64,000 nucleotides of DNA from Brachyspira murdochii (GCA_020722965.1 DYJT01000003.1:62001-126000); one strand, 5' to 3'; shown: positions 1 through 9,124, counted from the first letter of the stretch. Numbers and translations: made by a program. The notes: generated by a model from the sequence alone, not told the origin.

Positions 1-1002
1 CTTACTTGTAAGATGGCTTAATTTATCTGTAAAGTATAATTTAAACCATTGGATTGTATCATTTAATGTTTCTTCGATAGGTCTATGATTATAACCAAGT
101 TGCAATTCTGCCTTTTTGCTACTGATATTTGCATTACTTAATATTATCTGTAAAGATTCAGAGGTAATTAGTGGTTCTATTCCACTTTTTTTTGAAACCT
201 TTTCAAAAAAATAAGATAAAATCTGAAGAAGACTTATAGGTAAGTAGATCAATGGTTTTTTAATATTAAGTTTTTCTGACAGAAATTCAAAAAACTTTTT
301 AAAAGTCAAATATTCGCCTGATAATAAATAAATTTGCCCGTCCTCCCCTTTGTCAGAAGCTTTAATACAACCTTCTGCAACATCTCTTACATCTACAAAA
401 TTATAACCGCCAGACAAAGTGTACCAAACTTTTTTCTTCATAAAGTTTAAAATCAATCTGCCCATTCTAGAAGGTCTATAATCAAAAGGACCTATTATTC
501 CAGAAGGGCATACTATCTTACAATGCAACCCTGCTTTTACATATTCTAATATTTTCAGTGTTGCTATTGCCTTTGTTTTTCCGTATATACCAATCGCATT
601 AACAGGAGATACTGGAATTGTTTCATCAATGGTAATGCCATGAGAAACATCGGCAAGGGAATGAATTGATGAAACATAAACCATTGATTTAACATTTTTT
701 TCAAGAGCTTTTTTTGCTATATTTATCGCTCCAATAACATTAATATCATAAAGTAATGAAGGGTTTTTAGATGTAATAGCAATCATACTTGCCAGATGAT
801 ATACTTTATCTACATTTTCAAAAGCTAATGATAATATCTTTTCATCTCTTATATCACCTGTAATTATATCTACTGGTAAATTTTTTAAAGAGGATATATC
901 TTCGTTTTGTAATACTAATACCCTTACCTTTTCCCCATTTTCACATAATTTTTTAGTTAAAACAGATCCTAAAAACCCAGCCCCACCAGTTACTAATACC
1001 AT
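1..1002 (-). CDS. NAD-dependent epimerase/dehydratase family protein (extended SDR), cut by the window edge
   Basis: The reverse strand reads without a stop from an ATG at 1002 to the window edge, giving 334 codons; the C-terminus lies outside. The start is set by GGAGG five bases upstream. The protein opens MVLVTGGAGFLGSVLTKKL, a Rossmann fold with the GxxGxxG NAD(P)-binding motif. It continues with HLAS and a YGKTK stretch near residue 140, which supplies the YxxxK catalytic pair of extended short-chain dehydrogenases. This family acts on nucleotide-sugars, dihydroflavonols or 3-beta-hydroxysteroids, and the substrate cannot be told here. A terminator at 1194-1223 separates it from the upstream operon, so it has its own promoter. 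A palindrome lies 66 bases before the start. Confidence 0.85.
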   Translation of the reverse strand, partial: MVLVTGGAGFLGSVLTKKLCENGEKVRVLVLQNEDISSLKNLPVDIITGDIRDEKILSLAFENVDKVYHLASMIAITSKNPSLLYDINVIGAINIAKKALEKNVKSMVYVSSIHSLADVSHGITIDETIPVSPVNAIGIYGKTKAIATLKILEYVKAGLHCKIVCPSGIIGPFDYRPSRMGRLILNFMKKKVWYTLSGGYNFVDVRDVAEGCIKASDKGEDGQIYLLSGEYLTFKKFFEFLSEKLNIKKPLIYLPISLLQILSYFFEKVSKKSGIEPLITSESLQIILSNANISSKKAELQLGYNHRPIEETLNDTIQWFKLYFTDKLSHLTSK

Positions 1003-1193
1003 AAAACCTCCAATTTAAAAATACTTTTTTACTAAAACCAATTTAACAATTTGATCATAAATAATATAGTGAGTGCTCACTCTTTTTTCATTTAATAGAT
1101 TAATAGCCCATTATTAATCATTTGTCAAGTAAATTGATATAAATTTTTTATATTGCTATAAATAGGTGAAAGAAGTTGAATTAGGATATGAAT
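1003..1193. other. Non-coding leader between the epimerase gene and the oxidoreductase-operon terminator
   Basis: This AT-rich stretch contains the palindrome at 1068-1081 and nothing that reads as a gene on either strand. Together with the terminator and the operon's 3' untranslated tail it makes up a gene-free region of about 310 bases. Confidence 0.6.
1068..1081. promoter_or_regulatory. Short palindrome AGTGAG-tg-CTCACT, possible TetR-type operator
   Basis: The site has perfect 6-bp arms separated by two bases and sits in the leader of the epimerase gene. Several TetR/AcrR-family regulators bind sites of the form GAGTGA-N-TCACTC. No regulator gene is adjacent, so the link is by resemblance only. 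Confidence 0.35.
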
Positions 1194-1223
1194 AAAAAAA
1201 GGCTAGCATTCGAACTAGCCTTT
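1194..1223 (-). terminator. Rho-independent terminator of the 2-oxoacid oxidoreductase operon
   Basis: A perfect 9-bp stem, AAAGGCTAG with CTAGCCTTT, has an 8-base loop. On the minus strand it runs into seven consecutive T. It lies about 90 bases after the gamma-subunit stop codon and insulates the epimerase gene downstream. Confidence 0.85.
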
Positions 1224-1313
1224 CATAAAAATAATAAAAATAGGTATTTTAAAGCTTATATTCAATCTTTATACAAGAGTTCTTACTAAAAAGGAGCGTA
1301 GGAAGTTATGTGT

Positions 1314-1865
1314 TTAAATCTTATATTCACTTTTTATGTACTCAATACCTTCATTTATTGATTTTAAATTTAAATCTATGAATTTTGCCTTTGTTCCAGA
1401 TAGATTTTCTTCAAATACATTTTTCATCGTTTCAACAGAGACAATTTTGGTTACCTGTATAATGGCTCCTGCCATTATCATATTGATAACTTTCTGTGTT
1501 CCGATTCTATTTGCAATTTCATTCAAAGGTACTTTGAATACTTTTATATCTTTTCTAGATGGTTCAATATCGATTATTGATGAATTCATAAAGAGAATTC
1601 CACCATTTTTCAATGTTTTTTCGAATTTTTCTAAAGAAGGTCTATTCATGGCAACTAAAATAGAACTCTCTGTTACTACAGGTGATGCGATTGGATCACT
1701 TGAAATAATTACATGACAATTTGCAGTTCCACCTCTCATTTCAGGACCGTATGAAGGAAGCCACGAAACTTCTTTACCCTCTTCCATTGCTGCTTCAGAC
1801 AGAAATTTACCAAGGAGCATAACTCCCTGACCACCAAAACCTGCTAATATTAATTCTTCATGCAT
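1314..1865 (-). CDS. 2-oxoacid:ferredoxin oxidoreductase, gamma subunit
   Basis: This 183-residue protein opens with GFGGQGVMLLGK, the hallmark of the gamma domain (POR family). A later PSYGPEMRGGTANC segment is also characteristic. The gamma subunit works with alpha, beta and a delta ferredoxin to oxidise a 2-oxoacid to acyl-CoA, CO2 and reduced ferredoxin in the cytoplasm. It is the last gene of the five-gene operon. Its ATG shares one base with the beta-subunit stop (TAATG), which implies translational coupling. Length and motifs match the four-subunit KorABCD/VorABCD type. The substrate (2-oxoglutarate or branched-chain 2-oxoacids) cannot be decided from sequence alone. Confidence 0.92.
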   Translation of the reverse strand: MHEELILAGFGGQGVMLLGKFLSEAAMEEGKEVSWLPSYGPEMRGGTANCHVIISSDPIASPVVTESSILVAMNRPSLEKFEKTLKNGGILFMNSSIIDIEPSRKDIKVFKVPLNEIANRIGTQKVINMIMAGAIIQVTKIVSVETMKNVFEENLSGTKAKFIDLNLKSINEGIEYIKSEYKI

Positions 1866-2623
1866 TAGTTTCCTCCTTCATTGGCTGATACATCTTTATA
1901 AACACCAAGAGGATAATATGGCTCCATATTTTCTTTAAGCCATTTAACAGATTCAACCGGAGTCAATCCCCAGTTTGTAGGACAGGTAGATAAAACTTCG
2001 ACAAGAGTGAATCCTTTACCCTCTATCTGCATTTGAAATGCTTTTTTAATTGCCGCTTTCGCCTTATTTAGGTGAGGAATATCATAGACAGAGACTCTAG
2101 CAATATAGGCAGTTGATGGTATGGTCGCTAGCATCTCTGAGACTCTATATGGATAACCACAAAGAGCTGGATCTCTTCCATAAGGAGAGGTAGTTGTTTT
2201 TTGCCCCGTTAAAGTAGTTGGTGCCATTTGCCCACCAGTCATACCATAAATTGCATTGTTTATAAATATTGTTGTTATTTTTTCCCCTCTATGGGCAACA
2301 TGGACAATATCTCCCGTACCTATAGAAGCGAGATCTCCATCACCCTGGTAAGTAAAAACAACAGCATCTGGTACAGCTCTTTTTATACCGGTGGCAACTG
2401 CAGGTGCTCTTCCATGTGCTGCTTCATGCATATCACAATTAAAGTATTTATATGCAAAAACAGAACAACCAACAGGTGCTACACCTATTGCTCTATCAAG
2501 AACATTTAATTCAACCAATATTTCTGCAACAAGCTTATGAACAACACCATGTAAACAACCTGGACAATAATGCATAGGTACATCTGTTAGACCTTTTGAT
2601 TTTTCATATATTATTTTTCCCAT
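1865..2623 (-). CDS. 2-oxoacid:ferredoxin oxidoreductase, beta (thiamine diphosphate-binding) subunit
   Basis: A 252-residue protein with an N-terminal HYCPGCLHG cysteine motif and the ThDP/Mg-binding stretch GDGDLASIG followed about 30 residues later by NN (FINNAIYGMTGGQ). These are standard for beta subunits of the KorB/VorB-type enzymes. It forms the catalytic core with the alpha subunit encoded 15 bases upstream. The SPYGRDPALCG segment is typical of the VOR/KOR group rather than of pyruvate oxidoreductases. The family assignment is secure; the precise substrate is inference. Confidence 0.93.
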   Translation of the reverse strand: MGKIIYEKSKGLTDVPMHYCPGCLHGVVHKLVAEILVELNVLDRAIGVAPVGCSVFAYKYFNCDMHEAAHGRAPAVATGIKRAVPDAVVFTYQGDGDLASIGTGDIVHVAHRGEKITTIFINNAIYGMTGGQMAPTTLTGQKTTTSPYGRDPALCGYPYRVSEMLATIPSTAYIARVSVYDIPHLNKAKAAIKKAFQMQIEGKGFTLVEVLSTCPTNWGLTPVESVKWLKENMEPYYPLGVYKDVSANEGGN

Positions 2624-2638
2624 TTTTGTTCCTTAATT

Positions 2639-3712
2639 TTATTTTTTAAGAAGTTGTTTAACATATTCAATGATATCTTTTGGTTCAGGCACCACACCAC
2701 CAGTTCTTCCATAAAAATACACTGGCACCTTTCCATTAACGCTCAATTTTATATCTTCTACCATTTGACCGGTTGACATTTCAAGAGTTAAAATAAACTT
2801 TGCATTTGAGTTTGTCACCCATTTTTCGTAAACTTTACTAGGGAAAGGCCATAGGCTTATCGGTCTAATTAACCCTGCTTTAATTCCTTCTTCTTCAAGT
2901 TTTTTTATTACATATTTCGATATCCTTGATGTTGTACCATAAGAAGCGAAAATTAGATCTACATCACTATGCATATTATATTCTTCATATCTGACTTCTT
3001 TTTCTTCGATTATCTTATATTTTTCTTGTAATTCTTTATTTAATTTCTCAAGGTCTTCTGGTTCAATTTCTAGAGAGTTTATAATTCTTGGTTTTCCATT
3101 AGGTGAATTTCTTGTTCCTGTTGTTGCCCAATTTTTAGGTGGTAAATTTTTATTTGTTGATTCTTTAAATTCGACTGGTTCCATCATCTGTCCTATCATA
3201 CCATCACCAAGAACAAGAACTGGATTTCTATATGTATCTGCAATATCGAAAGCATCATGCATCAAATCAACAGCTTCTTGAACAGATGAAGGAGCTAGGA
3301 CTATAAGATGAACATCGCCATGGCACATTCCTTTAACTGCTTGCATATAGTCTGATTGAGCTGGAGCAATATTTCCTAATCCTGGGCCACCTCTAACCAT
3401 GTTGACTATTACACAAGGAAGCTGAGCACCTATCATATAAGAAATTCCTTCTGACATCAGTGATATACCAGGAGATGAAGATGATGTCATTACTCTTACT
3501 CCTGCCCCTGCAGCTCCATAAAGCATGTTTATGGCTGCAAATTCAGCTTCTGCTTGTAAATATACACCTCCCCTTTTTGGTAATTCACGAGACATATATT
3601 CTGGTATTTCATTTTGAGGAGTTATTGGATATCCAAAAAAGTACTTGCAGTTAGCACGAATAGCTGCTTCAGCGACTGCCTCATTACCTTTCATAAGAAT
3701 CTTTTTTCCCAT
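2639..3712 (-). CDS. vorB: 2-oxoacid:ferredoxin oxidoreductase, alpha subunit (VorB family)
   Basis: A 357-residue protein with the pyrimidine-binding domain of ThDP oxidoreductases: GNEAVAEAAIRANCKYFFGYP with the PITPQNEIPEY motif, and TSSSSPGISLMSEGISYMIG. A domain II ending in LWPFPSKVYEKW follows. Its length matches single-fold alpha subunits in which gamma and delta are separate genes, as here. The closest remembered annotation is 3-methyl-2-oxobutanoate dehydrogenase subunit VorB, although 2-oxoglutarate enzymes look alike. It lies 31 bases after the ferredoxin gene in the operon. Confidence 0.92.
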   Translation of the reverse strand: MGKKILMKGNEAVAEAAIRANCKYFFGYPITPQNEIPEYMSRELPKRGGVYLQAEAEFAAINMLYGAAGAGVRVMTSSSSPGISLMSEGISYMIGAQLPCVIVNMVRGGPGLGNIAPAQSDYMQAVKGMCHGDVHLIVLAPSSVQEAVDLMHDAFDIADTYRNPVLVLGDGMIGQMMEPVEFKESTNKNLPPKNWATTGTRNSPNGKPRIINSLEIEPEDLEKLNKELQEKYKIIEEKEVRYEEYNMHSDVDLIFASYGTTSRISKYVIKKLEEEGIKAGLIRPISLWPFPSKVYEKWVTNSNAKFILTLEMSTGQMVEDIKLSVNGKVPVYFYGRTGGVVPEPKDIIEYVKQLLKK

Positions 3713-3743
3713 CTTTTAATTCTCCTTGTAAGTCTTTTTAATA

Positions 3744-3962
3744 TTAATCAATTCTTTCAACAGTAATAACAGAATCTGGACAAATTCTTGCGCAATTTCC
3801 ACAGGCAATACATTTATCCATTTCTTTCACTGAAGCTAAATAATATCCTTTAGTATTCATCTTAGTAAAATCCATTACTACTATTTTGACAGGACAAACG
3901 GTAGTACAAAGCTCACAGCCTTTACATAATTCGGTATTAAAGGTAACTTTACCTTTTGGCAT
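3744..3962 (-). CDS. 2-oxoacid:ferredoxin oxidoreductase, delta subunit (2[4Fe-4S] ferredoxin)
   Basis: The 72-residue protein starts MPKGKVTFN and carries two CxxCxxCxxxC clusters: CKGCELCTTVCP and CIACGNCARICP. Each binds a [4Fe-4S] centre that passes electrons out of the enzyme. The start at 3962 is preferred over an in-frame ATG ten codons upstream because AGGAGG lies five bases before it, and because the longer start would overlap the preceding gene. The order ATPase, delta, alpha, beta, gamma and the 14-base gap to the ATPase indicate one transcript. Confidence 0.92.
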   Translation of the reverse strand: MPKGKVTFNTELCKGCELCTTVCPVKIVVMDFTKMNTKGYYLASVKEMDKCIACGNCARICPDSVITVERID

Positions 3963-3975
3963 GATTCCTCCTAAT

Positions 3976-4746
3976 TTAGTTAGTAAATTCATCTGTTAAC
4001 CATACTGGACGTAAGGTTATATCTAATTCAAAAATCTCCTCGGCGCTAAATTTATTTTGAATTAATTTAATATTACTTTGGTTTGCATCATAATCATTAC
4101 TATTAATATTTTTATCGATTATCTTTTTATCTATTATCCATTTCGGAATAACGACATATTTGTAATTTAAAGAAAGTTTATCTGCCAGCTGTCTACAAAT
4201 TTTCTCTCCTTTTTCTATCTGTTCTATTGTTGTTTCATAAAGAAGGTGTGTTGAATTAACAATATGTGTGACTTTTAATCTGGTTGCATTCTGAATATCT
4301 ATAAGAAAGCTGTAAACACCATCGAAATCTTCAGAGAAAGGTCTATTGACATTGACAAGATAATAAAAATCATATCCCTGATTCGTTAAGGACTGAGAAA
4401 ACCTTCCAAGTACCTTTGAACCTGCTGCATCTCCCCCAAGGTCTATTATTACATCGTAACTTTCATCGTAAAATACCGATTCCACTTCTCTTGGTATTGC
4501 GGGTAAATCCGCATTAGTAGCCTCGCTGGAAGGACCTATAATTTCGATACCATTTTTTCGTAATATATCTTTTATCCCTCTGGTTGTAAAATATGGATTT
4601 ACTATATCAAGATCTACGATAGCTATTTTATCTCTGTGACTATTAGACTTAAAAAGTTTTACTGCATAATTAGAAGCGAATTCGCTTTTCCCAACTCCAT
4701 AATGTCCACTGATTATCCTAATCCTTTTATCTTGTTGAAATGACAA
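3976..4746 (-). CDS. MinD/ParA-like P-loop ATPase heading the oxidoreductase operon
   Basis: The 256-residue protein has a Walker A GHYGVGKSE near residue 15, a switch-like VDLDIVNPYF, and a Walker-B-like IIDLGGDAAGS near residue 100. This is the deviant-Walker SIMIBI layout of MinD/ParA/Mrp relatives, but the deviant lysine after GK[GN] is replaced (GVGKSE). It is the first gene of the unit, with ferredoxin and oxidoreductase subunits following closely. A role in assembling or activating the iron-sulfur enzyme is plausible from context and from the Mrp/NBP35 analogy, but nothing in the sequence proves it. No membrane segment or cysteine pair is visible. Confidence 0.75.
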   Translation of the reverse strand: MSFQQDKRIRIISGHYGVGKSEFASNYAVKLFKSNSHRDKIAIVDLDIVNPYFTTRGIKDILRKNGIEIIGPSSEATNADLPAIPREVESVFYDESYDVIIDLGGDAAGSKVLGRFSQSLTNQGYDFYYLVNVNRPFSEDFDGVYSFLIDIQNATRLKVTHIVNSTHLLYETTIEQIEKGEKICRQLADKLSLNYKYVVIPKWIIDKKIIDKNINSNDYDANQSNIKLIQNKFSAEEIFELDITLRPVWLTDEFTN

Positions 4747-4877
4747 GTATTATCCTTTTTTTTAATTGATTAAATATTGCTAAAGAAATTTAAAAAGTCA
4801 AGTTATAATCCGATTAAAATTTTACTTGATTTATAATAAAAAAATTCAATTAATTATTATCGTGTTCATGATACATA

Positions 4878-4903
4878 TAGGGGGATTAATTAGGGGGATT
4901 AAT
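4878..4903 (+). repeat. 13-bp tandem duplication carrying the ribosome binding site
   Basis: TAGGGGGATTAAT occurs twice head to tail directly before the symporter gene, at 4878-4890 and 4891-4903. Each copy contains a strong GGGGG Shine-Dalgarno core. The second copy ends inside the ATG at 4902, and only the second core (4893-4897) is at normal spacing. Confidence 0.85.
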
Positions 4904-6131
4904 GAAAATTTCAACAAAGATAATTTTGTTTTTAACATTTGGTTTTTTGTTAGGTCTTTTTGTTACTTATGTCCCTGTTTTACATAAAATAAGCCAGTTA
5001 ATCGAACAGTTCTTCTTGAAATTATTAACATTTATAGTAAAACCATATATCTTTTTCTCTATAATTATCGCATTTTCGAACTTAAAAGATAGTGGGAAGA
5101 CAGGCAAGATTTTCCCCTTATTCTTTTTATTTACATTTTTATCTGGTCTTATTGCCACAATTATGTCAATTGGTTTTTCAATACTTATAAAACCAGGTTT
5201 TCAAATAGATCTTTTCGATGCCAAGACTCCAATATTGATAGAATTTGACAACATCTTTAATACAATTTTATCTTATATCCCCAAAAACTTTTCAGATATT
5301 TTTTCAAATAATATTTATCAGATAATCCCATCCTTTCTAATCGCAATGTTCATAGGTATAGCTATCTATTACTCAGTAAAAAGAGGCGAAATATTTTTGA
5401 ATTTTGTAAAGTCGGTTGAAGAAATAATGGATTATATAAATTTATATATCATCGAAATTTTTACATTTTCAACTTTTTTTATAGGATATGGACTTGCAAA
5501 TTCAATCAAACAGACCCAAAATTTTATTTTTCTTGTCAAACCGATGATAGTTATAATTTTCACACTTATTTTTCAGGTCTATATAATTCCTATGATATTA
5601 ATATTTTTCTGGTTGAAAAAAAACCCTATTACCTATTTTAAAAGCGTTTTGGGTGCTCAATTATCTGGTTTTGCAACAAGTTCGGTAATCACAAATTATC
5701 AAAATATCTTATTCCATTCCGAAAAAAATCTTGGGATAAACAGAACTATATCATCTATATATACGACACTTGGTTTAATTTTTAATATAGATGGAATTGC
5801 CATAACTTCTATAATCGGATTTTTCTATATTCTACAAATCCAGCAAGTTTCACTTTCTTTCCTTGAGATTCTCCCTCTTTTACTTGGGATGTTGTTATTA
5901 TTTATAGTTAAGGATGGATTTGCTTACCCTGAATTGCCTGCAGTAGTATTATTTCTATCTATTTCCGAAACATTACCTTTAGATATGCGGGCATTATTTG
6001 CTGCTGGATTATTTATTTTTTCCAGGTTATCATCCTTTATAACATCTTCTTCAATAATCTTTATTAACTATTTGATATCTGAAAAATACTTACGCGTTGC
6101 TTATATTCCACCATCCAAAGACCAAATTTAG
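4902..6131 (+). CDS. Dicarboxylate/amino acid:cation symporter (SDF family, GltP/DctA-like)
   Basis: A 409-residue, very hydrophobic protein with about eight membrane segments and re-entrant loops. The family's substrate and sodium sites are recognisable but divergent. FATSSVITN stands where SSxATLP is usual, TTLGLIFNIDGIA replaces PxGxTxNxDG (the NxDG core is kept), and VKDGFAYPELPAVV matches the HP2 region. Members import aspartate, glutamate, C4-dicarboxylates or neutral amino acids using Na+ or H+. The loss of the canonical LP after SSxAT and of the proline in PxGAT leaves substrate class open. It is transcribed divergently from the oxidoreductase operon and has the duplicated ribosome binding site described separately. 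Confidence 0.85.
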   Translation: MKISTKIILFLTFGFLLGLFVTYVPVLHKISQLIEQFFLKLLTFIVKPYIFFSIIIAFSNLKDSGKTGKIFPLFFLFTFLSGLIATIMSIGFSILIKPGFQIDLFDAKTPILIEFDNIFNTILSYIPKNFSDIFSNNIYQIIPSFLIAMFIGIAIYYSVKRGEIFLNFVKSVEEIMDYINLYIIEIFTFSTFFIGYGLANSIKQTQNFIFLVKPMIVIIFTLIFQVYIIPMILIFFWLKKNPITYFKSVLGAQLSGFATSSVITNYQNILFHSEKNLGINRTISSIYTTLGLIFNIDGIAITSIIGFFYILQIQQVSLSFLEILPLLLGMLLLFIVKDGFAYPELPAVVLFLSISETLPLDMRALFAAGLFIFSRLSSFITSSSIIFINYLISEKYLRVAYIPPSKDQI

Positions 6132-6198
6132 GTTTTTATTGACTTTTTTGTTCTCTTGCTTATTTTGAATGTTGACTTATACAATACAAGGATACTCT

Positions 6199-7614
6199 AT
6201 GAAAAAAAAGCTTAATACAATTATTTTTTACATTGTCGCTGTCGTTGTAATTCTTGGGTTTGGAGTTTTTGGAGTGATATATTTTACTCCTAATGCTGGA
6301 GTCCCATCGAATGCTATTGTCGTAGTTAATGGTCAACCAGTTTACTGGACAAGAGAACTTGGCTTCAGCTATAATCAAATTTTGGAATACTGGAAACAAA
6401 GAATTCCTGATTTAAACGAACAATATCAGCAACTTATTTTTAATAGTTTTATTCAACAGGTTGTAGAGGATAAAATAATACAACAGGCTACTATAAATTA
6501 TAAAATTAGAGTTTCCAACACAAAAATAAACCAAAAATTAATAGATAGTGGTATGTTTTACGATGAAAAAGGAGAATTTGCATTCAGCAAATTATCAAAA
6601 GATCAACAACTATATTATTTCAACCAATTCAAAAAGGATTTAACAAAGGAAGTTCTTGAAAATGATCTTTCATTTGGCTCGGTATTTATAACAGATTTTG
6701 AACTTGATAAATACTTTCATATCACTCATGATTTATATCAATTTGAATATTTTTATATTCCAATTGATGATGTTTCAAAAGAAGAACTTGAAAAGTATTA
6801 TTCAGGTGTAAAATCGAATTTTGAAGTAATGCAAGCCGCGCATATACTCGTAAAAGATCTTGAAACTGCTCAAAAAATAGCTATTGAACTAAAACAAAAT
6901 CCAGAAAAATTCATAGAATATGTTATTAAGTATAGTATTGATGAAGGCTCAAAATCAACAGCTGGTGATCTTGGAATATTCGACAGAAAAACAATGGTAA
7001 AAGAATTTTCTGACGCAGCTTTTAGCATGAAAAATGCTGGAGAAATTTCAGATCCTGTAAAATCTGAATATGGTTATCATATAATCAAATGTATAAAACC
7101 TCCCTACATTCCTACACTTTCTGATCAAAAAACTTATGATAAAGTTCTTCAAGATTATACTCAGGTAAATGAGGCAATTTTAATAGACAAGGCTAAAATA
7201 AAATCTCAGAAAATTTACGATTATTTCTTAAAAAGTGATTTAAAATCGATAGAAAAAGAATTTGGTATTAAGCCTTTAACTACTGGAGAATTTGCATATA
7301 GGCAAACTATTATAGATCAAAATAATACAAGTATTTCACAATTCTCCGGAGCAGACGATCTTTATAATCAACTCGCATTAATGAAAGTTGGTGAAATTTC
7401 AAAACCGATCAAACTGGAAAAAGGGTTTGTTATCGCAAAACTTTTAAATAAAAATGTTGCATCAAAAGAACTATTTGAACAAAAACTATCAGATATAGTT
7501 AGAGATGTAATTGGATTATTTAAATATATACTTTCAAATGATATTAAAGTCTTTTTACAAAACAGATCAAAGGTGGTATATCCTAAAAATAGCCCGGTAA
7601 ATGCCAAGCAATAA
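6199..7614 (+). CDS. Membrane-anchored parvulin-type peptidyl-prolyl isomerase (SurA/PrsA/PpiD-like)
   Basis: The 471-residue protein starts MKKKLN, chosen because AAGGA lies six bases upstream; an ATG ten codons earlier has no such site. An N-terminal membrane anchor (residues 6-30) is followed by a SurA_N-like helical region with NGQPV. A PpiC domain at roughly residues 210-300 reads QAAHILVKD, AGDLGIFDR and EYGYHIIKC, all diagnostic. A second, weaker parvulin-like region (KVGEISKPIKLEKGFVIAKL) lies near the C-terminus. It should fold exported or outer-membrane proteins in the periplasm. It overlaps the next gene by 14 bases. Confidence 0.9.
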   Translation: MKKKLNTIIFYIVAVVVILGFGVFGVIYFTPNAGVPSNAIVVVNGQPVYWTRELGFSYNQILEYWKQRIPDLNEQYQQLIFNSFIQQVVEDKIIQQATINYKIRVSNTKINQKLIDSGMFYDEKGEFAFSKLSKDQQLYYFNQFKKDLTKEVLENDLSFGSVFITDFELDKYFHITHDLYQFEYFYIPIDDVSKEELEKYYSGVKSNFEVMQAAHILVKDLETAQKIAIELKQNPEKFIEYVIKYSIDEGSKSTAGDLGIFDRKTMVKEFSDAAFSMKNAGEISDPVKSEYGYHIIKCIKPPYIPTLSDQKTYDKVLQDYTQVNEAILIDKAKIKSQKIYDYFLKSDLKSIEKEFGIKPLTTGEFAYRQTIIDQNNTSISQFSGADDLYNQLALMKVGEISKPIKLEKGFVIAKLLNKNVASKELFEQKLSDIVRDVIGLFKYILSNDIKVFLQNRSKVVYPKNSPVNAKQ

Positions 7615-9124
7615 CTTTATAAATAATTTAAGATTTCTCAAAGAGATATTGCCTTATAATATCTTTTATCAATTGATTAGTGATAAAGATAAGTATAAAA
7701 AGATAACGCTAGAAAAAAAGAATAATAAAAGCCTTCTTCTTATAGAAGATTATAATACAATAGAGTTTAAATATGAGCTGACTGCTATTGATGATTATCA
7801 AATAGCGGTCTTTAGCTCATTTTTTAGCTATATAGTTTTTAGCGATCAATTAAAAGAAAAGCCAGATTTATCGATAATTTTTACGGAAAAATTAAATCAA
7901 CTTGGAAATCTCTTTTATTCATTAGATCTTAATCTGTTAATTAAAAATAAAGATAATATTTTTTTTATTTTTTCTAAAACAGATGTTGAATATATAATCA
8001 ATTTTTTGACTAAAAACCCATCATTTCTTCAAAAACCAGCTATTAATTTTAAAATTTCTGAATATGATAAAATATTCTGTGAAAATAGCAGATTATCTTC
8101 TTATTTTTCAGAAAAATTTAATGATCTTCTTATCGATTACTCAACACATCAAATAATGCTGCCTAAACAGATTGTTAATGCAATTGAAAATTTTAAATAT
8201 ATTAAAAGCACCATTCAGTTTAATTTTAATGAAGATATCTTTGTTATTGCTATAAGTGCAGGTCCTTCTCTCAATAGTTCAATAGAAAAAATAAAAATGA
8301 TAAAAGATAGGGTCTTTATAATTGCGGTCGACACCGCATTAAAGCTCTTATTAAAAAATAATATTGTTCCTGATATAATAGTAGTATTGGACCCTCAAGT
8401 ACTGAATTTTCTCGATTTCGCTGGAATTTCAAACTTAGATAAATCTATTTTAGCAATTGAAATCTCTTCCTCATTTAAAATTGCTCAAAAATTTCAAGAT
8501 AATAAAAAACTCTCTTTTTTTGCAGGACTTTTACCAGAAGATGATGAAAATAACAAATTTTTACCGGTCAATCCATTGACTTTACTAATGTCAAAGGTTT
8601 TTTCTCTTACAGAAATTCCAGTGTTCGGAAATGTTGGACTCGCTGCGATTTCAGTTGCAAGCAAAATAAGTAATAAAATAATATTAGCTGGATTCGATAA
8701 TTCTTTTTCATCATTGATATATCATTGTAAAGAAACTATAGATATAGATTATTCATTAAAAAACCAATCTTATTCTTCCAATGCATTGTCGAGATTAATC
8801 AAGGATTCCCTTTCCCGCATTGATTTTTCTGGTCAAAGAACTTCGTTATTATTAGAAAGAAACGCTAAAATTTTTGAAAAATATTTTCCTGACAAACACT
8901 TTTACTTCATAAATGAAATACAGGAAGATTTTCAAGATAATTTTAAACAATTAAATAAAGATAAATTAGTGAAAATTTACAGGGTAGAAAGTAACATCGC
9001 AAAAGATCTATCCAAGATTAAAAGCCTTATTGTTAAATTTATAGATGAATCTTTTAAGGATTTCCCTTTAGCTAAGAAAAGATCAATAGAAAAAATCAAT
9101 AATTCTTTAAATCATATTTTTTAA
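7601..9124 (+). CDS. DUF115 / motility accessory factor family protein
   Basis: The 507-residue soluble protein has the DUF115 core from about residue 210: FVIAISAGPSLNSSIEKI, then IAVDTALKLLLKNNIVPDIIVVLDP, and later PVFGNVGLAAISVASK with IILAGFDNSF. The family (MAF_flag10; MptE-like fold) includes glycosyltransferase-like factors that modify flagellins with nonulosonic acids in Campylobacter and Aeromonas. Spirochaetes carry several copies. The start lies inside the preceding isomerase gene (14-base overlap), so the two are probably co-translated. A second, divergent DUF115 gene lies at 55014-56453. Donor and acceptor are unknown. Confidence 0.8.
   Translation: MPSNNFINNLRFLKEILPYNIFYQLISDKDKYKKITLEKKNNKSLLLIEDYNTIEFKYELTAIDDYQIAVFSSFFSYIVFSDQLKEKPDLSIIFTEKLNQLGNLFYSLDLNLLIKNKDNIFFIFSKTDVEYIINFLTKNPSFLQKPAINFKISEYDKIFCENSRLSSYFSEKFNDLLIDYSTHQIMLPKQIVNAIENFKYIKSTIQFNFNEDIFVIAISAGPSLNSSIEKIKMIKDRVFIIAVDTALKLLLKNNIVPDIIVVLDPQVLNFLDFAGISNLDKSILAIEISSSFKIAQKFQDNKKLSFFAGLLPEDDENNKFLPVNPLTLLMSKVFSLTEIPVFGNVGLAAISVASKISNKIILAGFDNSFSSLIYHCKETIDIDYSLKNQSYSSNALSRLIKDSLSRIDFSGQRTSLLLERNAKIFEKYFPDKHFYFINEIQEDFQDNFKQLNKDKLVKIYRVESNIAKDLSKIKSLIVKFIDESFKDFPLAKKRSIEKINNSLNHIF

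Noticed and set aside
1151-1165. TTGCTATAAATAG shared with 26424-26440
   Set aside because: A 13-base match in 64 kb of AT-rich DNA is expected by chance, and the contexts differ.
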